The notes below the pieces were generated by a model that worked only from the letters and a program-made list of their open reading frames with translations, had not been told where the DNA came from and did no database searches. This document shows, piece by piece, positions 1 through 8,370 of a stretch of 64,000 bases of DNA. Source of the DNA: Alteromonas mediterranea DE (GTDB lineage Bacteria; Pseudomonadota; Gammaproteobacteria; Enterobacterales; Alteromonadaceae). The stretch lies in NCBI RefSeq assembly GCF_000020585.3, contig NC_011138.3, positions 717,914 to 781,913 on the forward strand, written 5' to 3'. Position numbers and translations under genes: made by a program. Position 1 is the stretch's first letter, and every line of letters begins with the position of its first letter.

Positions 1-1406
1 TTTACCACGTTGGCCATTCGCTCGGGGTAAAGCGAGTAGGTCAGGTCGCCGCCGCTTACCGCATCTGCGTAGACTTCAGGCAACGCAAGTTCATAAGCGC
101 TCAGTTTACGTTCAGGAAAGCCTTCAATATTAGCGCGACGGTTTCTAAACAGCATGCGGCCAGTGCCGTGACAGTCAATTAACTGGTGTAACAGCGCATG
201 GCGGTTTTCTGGCGTGCTCAAATCGCCGGTGTGCTCCATGACATCAGGGGCGAACTCTGCCAATTTGGTACGTTGTTTGTCGTTAGGCTCTGCATCTGAA
301 AGCAGTGGCGCGACGGCGTCGGCCAGCTGGCTATATTTCGACTCTTCTTCTAAAAAAGCGTTGTAACTATGAAAACGAGCAGGGTCAAGAAGACGCAGGC
401 GAGCAAAGTGACTTTCGTGACCAAGCTGATCTGGGGTTGCCGTAAGCAGCAATACACCAGGCGTTAGGTTAGCTAAAGCTTCAACGCACTTATACTCAGC
501 TGATTGCGCCTCGCTTGACCACGCCAAGTGATGAGCTTCATCCACAACCATCAAATCCCAGCTTGCGGCTTGAACTTGCTTTTGGCGCTTTTCACTTTGG
601 CTTAAAAAGTCGATGCTACAAAGTACTAGCTGATCGTTTTCAAACGGATTCACTTCGCCAGCATCAGACGCTTCGCTTTCTTCTATCGCGTCGCAACGAC
701 TTTCATCGTAAATGGCAAAGGGTAGGTTTACTCTACGAAGCATCTCAACCAGCCATTGGTGTACTAATGAGTCAGGGACCAAAATAAGCACGCGTTCAGC
801 GCGGCCCGTTTTAAGCTGCTGATGGATAATTAGCGCAGCTTCAATGGTTTTACCTAACCCTACTTCATCGGCAAGGAGTACGCGCGGCGCGTGTCTACCG
901 CCGACTTCTGAAGCAATGTGAAGCTGATGAGGAATAAGAGAAATACGCGCGCCAGCTAGGCCGATAGTGCTAGAGCGAAGGTAGTCGTATTGATAGTCTA
1001 AAGCACGCTCTCGTAAATCGAACCACTTTGGGTTGTCGAGCTGCTGGCTGAACAAACGTCTTTCAGGTTGGTTTAGTTGAATATGGCTGTCTAGCATCGT
1101 CTCGGGCAAACGCACTTGCGCTTTGGTGTCTTCGCGAAGCCCGTGATAAATACACACCCCTTGGCTTTCTTCTTTTTCTGTAATGGTCATTTCCCAACCA
1201 TCTTGGCTTTTTACTGTTTCGCCAATTTCAAAGATGAGTCGCGTTAGTGGAGCGTCTTGTTTGGTATATTTACGTGCTTCGCCAGTTGCGGGGTACAATA
1301 CTTCAACTGAACGGAAATCGGTGCCCATAATCACACCTAAACCTAGCTCTGTTTCCGTGTTGCTTAACCAACGTTGACCAACTGAAAATTGACTATCTGA
1401 ACTCAT
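1..1406 (-). CDS. rapA: RNA polymerase-associated ATPase RapA, N-terminal part (runs off left edge)
   Basis: About 468 N-terminal residues are present, against roughly 960 for the family, so the C-terminal helicase lobe lies outside the window. RapA is a SWI2/SNF2-family ATPase that binds RNA polymerase and helps recycle it. The protein starts at the ATG read from 1406 (MSSDSQFSVGQRW), has the N-terminal Tudor-like region, then Walker A (ADEVGLGKTIEA), the DEAH box (VVDEAHH) and a TATP motif. The frame is open to the window edge. It is divergent from the gene at 1853. Family identity is clear from these motifs and the N-terminal sequence. Confidence 0.95.
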   Translation of the reverse strand, partial: MSSDSQFSVGQRWLSNTETELGLGVIMGTDFRSVEVLYPATGEARKYTKQDAPLTRLIFEIGETVKSQDGWEMTITEKEESQGVCIYHGLREDTKAQVRLPETMLDSHIQLNQPERRLFSQQLDNPKWFDLRERALDYQYDYLRSSTIGLAGARISLIPHQLHIASEVGGRHAPRVLLADEVGLGKTIEAALIIHQQLKTGRAERVLILVPDSLVHQWLVEMLRRVNLPFAIYDESRCDAIEESEASDAGEVNPFENDQLVLCSIDFLSQSEKRQKQVQAASWDLMVVDEAHHLAWSSEAQSAEYKCVEALANLTPGVLLLTATPDQLGHESHFARLRLLDPARFHSYNAFLEEESKYSQLADAVAPLLSDAEPNDKQRTKLAEFAPDVMEHTGDLSTPENRHALLHQLIDCHGTGRMLFRNRRANIEGFPERKLSAYELALPEVYADAVSGGDLTYSLYPERMANVV

Positions 1407-1852
1407 AAATCACCAACCTGTTTTTCGGGGGGGCGGTATTGTACGCATTGCGCTGTGATAAGTCATTAATACTAGACTATTGGTTGTCGTTTTTACTACA
1501 TAGGCGTAGAGGGGGCGAATTTGCAACACGCATAAACACATCCATGTGGTTCTCAAATGGTCGTGTCTACTGCCAATGCATTTTATACAGGGCTTGTATG
1601 CCTTGTATCGCCTTTTTATCATCGTTGTTGGTTGCATTCTTTATGGCGTTAATAAGTTCGGGGGCGTTGTAAGGCTCAAGTAATGTTAAGAAAGTCGCTG
1701 TGCCAGGCGGCATGCCTATACTCGATAAGTAGAGTTGAGGTGATGTTAACAAGTGTCGGTTGATTGAATGGTAAATTATTTGACGATAGTAACGCACTTT
1801 TTGTTTTTATCTGCTATTTATCTAACACTTACTCCACAAAAGGAATTGCGTA
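1407..1852. other. intergenic stretch between rapA and a solute-binding protein gene
   Basis: This 446-base gap separates divergent genes and should carry both promoters. A run of seven G lies just upstream of rapA (about 1428-1434). A possible 76-codon minus-strand frame (1567-1797, GTG start, no clear ribosome site) is not supported well enough to call. I see no RNA gene or convincing operator. Confidence 0.4.
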
Positions 1853-3928
1853 GTGTCGCAGACAAGACGTTTTGTCTCTAGCTTTCGAGTCCCGCCGTTA
1901 ATGCTACATTTAGCGACTGCAGCTCGCTGGCTATTTGTCACTGCCCTCATTATTAGCGAGCTGGCCTATGCGCGTCCTATCGTGCTTGCAACCTCGGAAG
2001 TTAGTCCCTTTAGTGACAGCAAAGACGTGTCGAAAGGATACGTAAATGAAGAGGTGGTAAAAGCTTTTGAAGAACTAGATGAGCAGCTTAACGTTGAGCG
2101 TTATCCTCATGCTAGGGCTCTGATGTTGGCGAAGAAGGGAACCGTCGATGGCGTATTTCCTGTTCACCATCATGAGCGCTTCACAGACGCATTTCTTTTA
2201 TCTGATGCCATCCCTGCAGGAGCAAGTGGGTTCCTAATTAGGACGAAAGACTTCAAGGATAACAGTAGCCCCGACAACCTTGTTGAATGGCTTAAACGAC
2301 AAAATTTACGAGGAATCGGGTATCTGAGGGGGACGACAGCCCCCAAATTCTTATCAAAAGAAACGTTTTTCAACCTGTATCCGGGTGCATCTACCGTTAA
2401 CCTATTGGATTTACTTGGTAAAGGGCGAATTGATGTACTGTTTATTGATAAATACAGCGCAAAGGAGGCGTTAGTAAATGAACGGCCCAATTTAATTGGG
2501 AAGTTTAATTTTATCCCTGGTGCGGAGGTAGCTAGCACTTATCATCTCGCACTGTCTAAGCAGACACCTGGAGCCTCTCAGTTAATTGAAAAATTTAACT
2601 TAGCGTTACAGAAACAAAAACAAAGCAGATTATTAACGCTCACACTCGAGAAATATGGCGTCTATGACGCTTCACAGGGGGAAGAGGCATTAGTTGTCGG
2701 GGCGCCAGATATTAATGCCGTTTTTCAAGCTAAAGCATACTTAGATAAACACGATTCGCCTTTGCTGCACTCCAATATTCAATGGCGAATAATGGATGAA
2801 ACCGTTTTGCGCCGTAGACTGCTAGGTGACTTTTCTGTTAACGAAAACAGCTTCGACTTGGTGTTAATCGGCAGCTATGGTCTTCCCATATGGGCTAAAC
2901 GAGGCGTTCTACTTCCTTTCAAATCGCATCCCGCCGATTACGATATCGACGACATTATTCCTGCCGCTCTGCATGCAAACATTGTAGATGGACAGCTTTA
3001 TGGATTGCCTTTTGTCGCTGAAACTACGCTTACTTTTTACCGAAAAGATCTGCTAGAAAAGTTTAGTTTAAGTCTACCCACCGTACTCACCTATAACGAT
3101 ATTAAGTCTCTTGCTAAACAAGTACATATACCTGAAAAAGAAGTCTATGGTATAGGGCTTAGAACGCGAGTGGGCTGGGGACAGAATATGGCATTAGTGA
3201 GCACCATGGCTAACACCTATGGCGGGGCGTGGTTAGACAACAACATGCAGCCCACACTGGATAGTAAGGCATGGTTTGATGCAGTCGGTATGTATGCTGA
3301 ACTTGTTAGGCAATATGGGCCGCCTGATAATCATGATATGGGGTGGCAAGAGAATCAAGAGCTCTTTGCCCAAGGGAAATTAGCCTTTTTCGTTGACGCT
3401 TCTTCATTAGGCGGGGCTTTATTTGATGATCACTTTTCTAAAGTGACTCAATTTACCGGAGTAACCTATGCGCCGCTGGGTAAGCAACAGAAAGGGGCGC
3501 AATGGTTTTGGTCATGGAATTTTGCAATACCGAAACAATCTCGCTATGTAGAAGAGGCCCAGCTACTTGCGCATTTTTTAACGTCTAAAATCTTTATTAA
3601 TTTACTTAAGAAAGCCCGCGGAGAATACGCGGCCCCGTCTGGTACTCGACACTCAACATATTCTAGCGATTATCTGCAAGCCGTACCTTATGCGGCTTTT
3701 GAACATCAAGCATTGAAGTTACTTTCAAGCGATAAACCAGGTAATGCCATGGTAGGCAAACAGTTTATCCCTATCCCAGAATTTACCGCTATCGGTTACG
3801 CCGTAGGGGCACAAATTAATGATGTGGTTACTGGGGGAAAAAGCGTAAAAGCGGCGCTAGAAGGAGCGCAAAGCCAGACTCAGATTATTTTGGAACGGGC
3901 AGGGTACTTCGCTGATAAAGAAGAATAG
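1853..3928 (+). CDS. exported double substrate-binding protein (SBP_bac_3-like plus SBP_bac_1-like)
   Basis: A 691-residue exported protein. The GTG start is set by AGGA eight bases upstream. A long basic N-region and hydrophobic segment end at AYA (residues 38-40), a likely signal peptidase site. Residues about 41-275 resemble amino-acid type periplasmic binding proteins (family 3). Residues about 277-680 resemble sugar-type family 1 binding proteins, with the features LYGLPFVAETTLTFYRKDLL and an aromatic-rich QWFWSWNFAIP stretch. No permease or ATPase gene is adjacent. Two unrelated binding folds in one chain without a transporter is unusual, so it could serve a distant ABC system or act as a periplasmic sensor. 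Ligand is unknown. Confidence 0.7.
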   Translation: MSQTRRFVSSFRVPPLMLHLATAARWLFVTALIISELAYARPIVLATSEVSPFSDSKDVSKGYVNEEVVKAFEELDEQLNVERYPHARALMLAKKGTVDGVFPVHHHERFTDAFLLSDAIPAGASGFLIRTKDFKDNSSPDNLVEWLKRQNLRGIGYLRGTTAPKFLSKETFFNLYPGASTVNLLDLLGKGRIDVLFIDKYSAKEALVNERPNLIGKFNFIPGAEVASTYHLALSKQTPGASQLIEKFNLALQKQKQSRLLTLTLEKYGVYDASQGEEALVVGAPDINAVFQAKAYLDKHDSPLLHSNIQWRIMDETVLRRRLLGDFSVNENSFDLVLIGSYGLPIWAKRGVLLPFKSHPADYDIDDIIPAALHANIVDGQLYGLPFVAETTLTFYRKDLLEKFSLSLPTVLTYNDIKSLAKQVHIPEKEVYGIGLRTRVGWGQNMALVSTMANTYGGAWLDNNMQPTLDSKAWFDAVGMYAELVRQYGPPDNHDMGWQENQELFAQGKLAFFVDASSLGGALFDDHFSKVTQFTGVTYAPLGKQQKGAQWFWSWNFAIPKQSRYVEEAQLLAHFLTSKIFINLLKKARGEYAAPSGTRHSTYSSDYLQAVPYAAFEHQALKLLSSDKPGNAMVGKQFIPIPEFTAIGYAVGAQINDVVTGGKSVKAALEGAQSQTQIILERAGYFADKEE

Positions 3929-4231
3929 CGTGTTAGCAAAGTAGTTAGTATTACGAATGTGCGAGAAGTGCAAAGGCGAGTCACTCCACAAAATAAATAT
4001 CAAAAAACAGTGCTAATTCTCAAAAACTGGATTATGGTGGAATTAAGGGTTCGCTATTTTACTAACGAACTCGCGAGGCAGAATGAGTAGTACTGCTTCT
4101 CAGTCGACGCGAGTAGGGGAAGAGGTCCTGTTTCGAGCGGCATTCTCCTACAACCGTAACTGCAGCTTGTTAGCGCGTGCGTTCATTAAAGAGCATAACG
4201 GCTAACCTGGCTTTATTTACCGGAGTGAAGG
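3929..4231. other. intergenic stretch upstream of the PhoH-family gene
   Basis: A 303-base gap between two plus-strand genes. It presumably holds the promoter of the downstream PIN-PhoH gene. No intrinsic terminator with a T-run, RNA gene or clear operator was recognised. Confidence 0.4.
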
Positions 4232-5629
4232 ATGCCAAGAAAAAATTCTACCGAAACTAAGATTTACGTCCTCGATACTAATATTCTGCTTCACGAACCC
4301 CACGCTTTTCTCTCCTTTAAAGAACACGACGTTGTAATTCCAATGACTGTATTGGAAGAGCTCGACTACATCAAAGACAGCAAAAAAGACGTGGCGCGTG
4401 ACGCACGGGTATCCATTCGCGCAATGGAGGACTTACTCCACGATGCAACGCCAGAAGATATGCTGGCTGGCGTATCTATGGATGGGTTAGGCGCGGGACA
4501 AACGGCACCCTCAGGCAGTTTATCTATTTTCGCCGACCTTAACATGGTTGAGTCTCAGCAGGTCTTTACCAGCAATGAGAATGACAATCGCATTATTAAC
4601 GTAGCGCTGCATTTACAAAAGACGTTTGCGCCGCAAAAAGTGGTATTGGTGACCAAAGACTTAAACATGCGGCTTAAGGCGAAAGGGGCAGGCCTTGCTC
4701 ATGTTGAAGATTATCGCACCGACCAACTCATTACCGACATCAAGTATCTATCCCGAGGCTTCCATACATTTGAAGGCAACTTTTGGGAAAGCGTAAAAAG
4801 TGTGGATAGTCGCACCGAAGGGCGAGACACCATTCATACTATTCCCAAATCTATGCTGCCAGAAGCGTATGTAAATGAGTTCTTGTTAGATGAAACCAAA
4901 CAGTTCGCAGGCTTGGTGGAAGAAATTACCGACGATCATTTAGAGGTACTGGATTTAGGTTACGAACGCTTAATGGGCCGTCATGCGTGGGGAATTACGC
5001 CTAAAAATATCGGCCAGGCTATGGCGCTTCATGCGCTACTCGACCCGCACATTGATATGGTTATCCTTACCGGGCCTGCCGGTAGTGGTAAAACTCTCCT
5101 TGCGCTAGCTGCTGCCCTTGAAATGGTGGTAGAGCGAAACATGTACGATAAGATCATCGTAACGCGAAGCACGCCTGAAATTGCCGAATCTATTGGCTTT
5201 TTACCGGGAACCGAAGAGGAAAAAATGTTGCCCTGGTTGGCGGCTATCACCGACTCGCTTGAAGTGCTTCACAAACACGATGAGAATACCAAAGGCTCTA
5301 TGAATTACATCATGGAAAAAGCCAACATTCAGTACAAGTCGGTGAACTTTATGCGAGGCCGAAGCATTCAAAATGCCATTGTGATTTTGGATGAGTCGCA
5401 AAACTTAACGGCGTCACAGCTTAAAACCATTATCACGCGCTGTGGTGAAGGCACTAAGCTCATTGTTGGGGGCAACCTAGCGCAGATAGACAGCAATTAC
5501 CTAAGTGCTGTGACCTCGGGTTTGACCTATCTAGTTGAGAAATTTAAAGACTTCTCTGGCAGTGCCACCATTAACTTAGATGGGGTGGTAAGAAGCCGCT
5601 TGGCGAGTTTTGCCGAAGAAAACCTATAG
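4232..5629 (+). CDS. PIN domain-PhoH family ATPase (YlaK type)
   Basis: A 465-residue cytoplasmic protein that joins an N-terminal PIN nuclease fold to a C-terminal PhoH ATPase. The PIN domain starts with IYVLDTNILLHEP (acidic residue D15) and has further acidic positions around NDNRI and VTKDLNMR. The ATPase has Walker A GPAGSGKT near residues 281-288 and Walker B IVILDESQN near 385-390. PIN-PhoH proteins are thought to be RNA-unwinding ribonucleases; the target here is unknown. Start ATG follows GGAGTGAAGG. A strong intrinsic terminator lies 36 bases downstream, so it is probably monocistronic. Confidence 0.9.
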   Translation: MPRKNSTETKIYVLDTNILLHEPHAFLSFKEHDVVIPMTVLEELDYIKDSKKDVARDARVSIRAMEDLLHDATPEDMLAGVSMDGLGAGQTAPSGSLSIFADLNMVESQQVFTSNENDNRIINVALHLQKTFAPQKVVLVTKDLNMRLKAKGAGLAHVEDYRTDQLITDIKYLSRGFHTFEGNFWESVKSVDSRTEGRDTIHTIPKSMLPEAYVNEFLLDETKQFAGLVEEITDDHLEVLDLGYERLMGRHAWGITPKNIGQAMALHALLDPHIDMVILTGPAGSGKTLLALAAALEMVVERNMYDKIIVTRSTPEIAESIGFLPGTEEEKMLPWLAAITDSLEVLHKHDENTKGSMNYIMEKANIQYKSVNFMRGRSIQNAIVILDESQNLTASQLKTIITRCGEGTKLIVGGNLAQIDSNYLSAVTSGLTYLVEKFKDFSGSATINLDGVVRSRLASFAEENL

Positions 5630-5664
5630 CTTAAATGCGTACCGGTAATTCATAGGTTTATACC

Positions 5665-5697
5665 AAAAGCGCCTTGACTCATTTGAAGGCGCTTTTT
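5665..5697 (+). terminator. intrinsic terminator after the PIN-PhoH gene
   Basis: AAAAGCGCCTT (5665-5675) pairs with AAGGCGCTTTT (5686-5696) around a 10-base loop and runs into a T-run. The mirrored A-run makes it potentially bidirectional, which would also serve the convergent gene ending at 5763. Confidence 0.85.
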
Positions 5698-5762
5698 CCC
5701 ACTAAATTTCAATTAAAGGTATGACTTGCCCGCCTTTTGTGTAGGGCGTGAGTAAGCCGCTT

Positions 5763-6758
5763 TTAGTCCACCGCTTCTACTTGATAGCGACCTGTCACTA
5801 TATAACGCTCAGTGTCTTCAGAGACTTGTCCAAATGGAATAAGGGCTGGGCCAGTGGGGTCGTAGAGGACGTAAGTCTCGCCGTCGTGGACTATGGTTCT
5901 ATCATCTACCATAGGGGTGAGCGCTATGCCCAACAACGCGTGATTGGGCAGAAATACCATTATCATTTTCGTGGACGGTAAAAATGCGCGAACCATCGAC
6001 GATGCCAGTACAGCCTTACTGTCACAGTCTCCGACATTTTGCATAAGTACGTTAATGGGTGGAGCATAGCCTGAACCATTACTTACCACTCTGTCTTCAA
6101 GTGTGTCATACGGAATACTTTGCAGCCAGCTTAGAATCAGCGAAAAGTACGCCCGTGAATCAGACTGTGCGTTGACCTTTTCGTAAAACGCTTGCGAGGC
6201 GGCGACCAGCGGTTTCACCGACTCGGCGGCATAGCGGGTATGGTCGGGTTTTATCGCCTTTTGATTGAACAACGTGGTGAAGCGCGTAAAGTAATGCTCA
6301 TCTAAGTACGCGTTATACGCCTCTCGCTGGACGGCTTTAAGGTTGCTGAGTATGGCCTCGACCTTATCTTCATTCGCCCCTTTAACCTGTATATCAATAG
6401 AGTCGCGCTTTGGTATTATCTTAACGCGGGCCTCTTTGGGGTTAATTTTTTTGGCCTCTTCCATCAGCGCAACCGTTACGTAACGCTGGGCTATTTTGGG
6501 CCGATAGTTGGCTTGTTGAGTTGGTGCTGCTTTAATTGCGGTGTGAGGTAATTCGAAGGAAATAGATTGTCGAGTGCTATCCATATCTAGCCATTCATAG
6601 CTAAATAGTACGCCCGATTCACTCTGCGCCTTTTTGAATTTGAGTTGCTCGGCCCCTGCGGTGGTTGAGAAGAAAAGCCCAACCGATAGCCAATACAAGC
6701 CCACTAATAACACCCTATTGATGGCGCTTAATGGTGGGGAAGTAATTTTTCTAAACAC
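5763..6758 (-). CDS. exported transglutaminase-like protein, function unknown
   Basis: A 331-residue protein with an N-terminal hydrophobic segment ending in AGA, read as a signal peptide. The C-terminal half has a transglutaminase-like Cys-His-Asp arrangement: Cys in NVGDCDSKAV, His in LPNHALLG and Asp in YVLYDPTGP. Such folds act as peptidases or protein-binding modules in bacteria; no substrate can be named. The start is GTG at 6758, with AGTAGG about ten bases upstream. It lies downstream of cysG on the same strand with a 97-base gap. It has no link to siroheme synthesis that I can see. Confidence 0.6.
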   Translation of the reverse strand: MFRKITSPPLSAINRVLLVGLYWLSVGLFFSTTAGAEQLKFKKAQSESGVLFSYEWLDMDSTRQSISFELPHTAIKAAPTQQANYRPKIAQRYVTVALMEEAKKINPKEARVKIIPKRDSIDIQVKGANEDKVEAILSNLKAVQREAYNAYLDEHYFTRFTTLFNQKAIKPDHTRYAAESVKPLVAASQAFYEKVNAQSDSRAYFSLILSWLQSIPYDTLEDRVVSNGSGYAPPINVLMQNVGDCDSKAVLASSMVRAFLPSTKMIMVFLPNHALLGIALTPMVDDRTIVHDGETYVLYDPTGPALIPFGQVSEDTERYIVTGRYQVEAVD

Positions 6759-6855
6759 TGTGCAGTACGCCTACTCATAACCAACGTCGTGTTACTGAGT
6801 ATGCGTACCTTAGTAGAAAATACAAGGCTATCTGAAAAGCGGCTATCTCATTGGC

Positions 6856-8241
6856 CTACTCTTGAAACCAGTTTAGCTCATCGTGAAGGCCAACAACGCT
6901 ACCTACAATTATAAGGGTAGGAGGCTGAAGCTGGGCTTTTTCTTGCTTAGCGACAATGTCTTCAAGCGTACCCGTTAACACCTGCTGCTTTTCAGTGGTG
7001 GCAGATTGCACAAGTGCGATTGGGGTAGAGGCATCTAGCCCTTGCTCTATCATCTTTTCGCAGATGATAGGCAAACCTGTTAAACCCATGTAAAACACTG
7101 CGGTTTGGTTTTTCTGTGCAAGAGCAGGCCAATTAAGGTCAATAGTGCCATTTCTTAAGTGGCCGGTGGCAAATACCACAGACTGTGCGTGATCTCTATG
7201 GGTAAGGGGAATGCCCGCATAGCTTGATGCACCGCTTGCTGCGGTAATTCCGGGTACAACTTGAAACTCAATGCCGTGCTGAATAAGGGTTTGAATTTCT
7301 TCACCACCGCGGCCGAAAATGAACGGATCGCCGCCTTTTAAACGCACCACGCGGTTACCTTTTTTCGCTTCGTCAACCATAAGTTGGTTAATATCATCTT
7401 GTGGGAGCGTGTGATTGCTTTTGGCTTTACCCACGTAAATTTTCTCGGCATCACGGCGCACCAGCTCAAGGATTTGTGGTGAAACCAGACGGTCGTAAAC
7501 TACCACGTCGGCTTTCTGCATTAAGCGTAAGGCACGAAAGGTAAGCAAGTCTGGGTCGCCAGGGCCTGCACCCACAAGATAAACCTGACCTTCCACCTTT
7601 TTATCTTCGGCGGCCGCTTGCAGTGCCACATCAAACGCCTCATCGGCTTTCTTGTCTTGGCCCTTTTCAACCATTTCAGCAATGTCGCCGTCAAGTACGT
7701 CTTCCCAGAAGTAGCGTCTTGCGGTTACCCCGTTAAGGGTTTGCTTTACTTTTTCGCGAAATTTCTCAGAAAACGCACCTAGTCGACTTAAATTAGCGGG
7801 AAGTACCGTCTCTAACTTTTGACGTAAATAACGCAGTAAAACAGGCGCAACGCCACCACTGCTCATGGCTATAATAATGGGCGAGCGGTCGACAATAGAG
7901 GGGGTGATAAACTGGCAAAGTGGCGTATTATCTACCACATTCACCAGCACTTTGTTAGCGCGTGCAAGGTCGTGGATATACTGATTCACATCGCCTTTAT
8001 CGGTGGCAATGAAGACCATGTCCTTGTCTGACAGGTCAGTGTCTTGAAACTCACGTTCAATGAGCGTTACTTTCTCGTTGTTAGCAAGCAGCTTAACCGT
8101 ATCGCAAACCCAAGGTGCCACCACGGTAACGGTGGCTGGGGTCTTCATAATAAGCTCTAGCTTACGGGCTGCAACTTCACCCGCCCCTACAATAAGGACG
8201 TTAAGTTTTCTGGCATCAAGGAATAACGGAAAGTAATCCAT
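6856..8241 (-). CDS. cysG: siroheme synthase CysG
   Basis: A trifunctional cytoplasmic enzyme that makes siroheme from uroporphyrinogen III by two methylations, oxidation and iron insertion. Residues 1-150 are the precorrin-2 dehydrogenase/ferrochelatase part (VLIVGAGEVAARK; SSGGVAPVLLRYLRQKLE). Residues about 215-460 are the SAM methyltransferase (YLVGAGPGDPDLLT, VRLKGGDPFIFGRGGEE, VPGITAASG). I chose the ATG at 8241 because it gives 461 residues beginning MDYFPLFLDAR, matching known CysG. A TTG at 8295 would add 18 residues. Siroheme is the cofactor of the nitrite reductase at 44.5 kb, whose operon holds a second methyltransferase. Confidence 0.95.
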   Translation of the reverse strand: MDYFPLFLDARKLNVLIVGAGEVAARKLELIMKTPATVTVVAPWVCDTVKLLANNEKVTLIEREFQDTDLSDKDMVFIATDKGDVNQYIHDLARANKVLVNVVDNTPLCQFITPSIVDRSPIIIAMSSGGVAPVLLRYLRQKLETVLPANLSRLGAFSEKFREKVKQTLNGVTARRYFWEDVLDGDIAEMVEKGQDKKADEAFDVALQAAAEDKKVEGQVYLVGAGPGDPDLLTFRALRLMQKADVVVYDRLVSPQILELVRRDAEKIYVGKAKSNHTLPQDDINQLMVDEAKKGNRVVRLKGGDPFIFGRGGEEIQTLIQHGIEFQVVPGITAASGASSYAGIPLTHRDHAQSVVFATGHLRNGTIDLNWPALAQKNQTAVFYMGLTGLPIICEKMIEQGLDASTPIALVQSATTEKQQVLTGTLEDIVAKQEKAQLQPPTLIIVGSVVGLHDELNWFQE

Positions 8242-8322
8242 AGCGGTTTTCTTAGCTTCAAATACAAAAAAAGAACTGACACTATTTTGCGCCAATTCTT
8301 TTTAATTAGAAAACAACGAAAA

Positions 8323-8357
8323 CAGCCTTCATATTGCAATTAGTTATATAAAGGCTG
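8323..8357 (-). terminator. probable terminator after deaD
   Basis: On the minus strand CAGCCTT pairs with AAGGCTG, with an inner ATAT/ATAT pairing, and is followed by TTTTCGTT. It lies between the end of deaD and cysG. The T-run is short. Confidence 0.5.
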
Positions 8358-8370
8358 GAAGTGTTGCTAT

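Noticed and set aside
1567..1797. A 76-codon minus-strand frame upstream of rapA with a plausible C-terminal helix.
   Set aside because: GTG start without a ribosome site, unusual N-terminal composition, and position in a divergent promoter region. An internal ATG at 1713 also lacks a good site.
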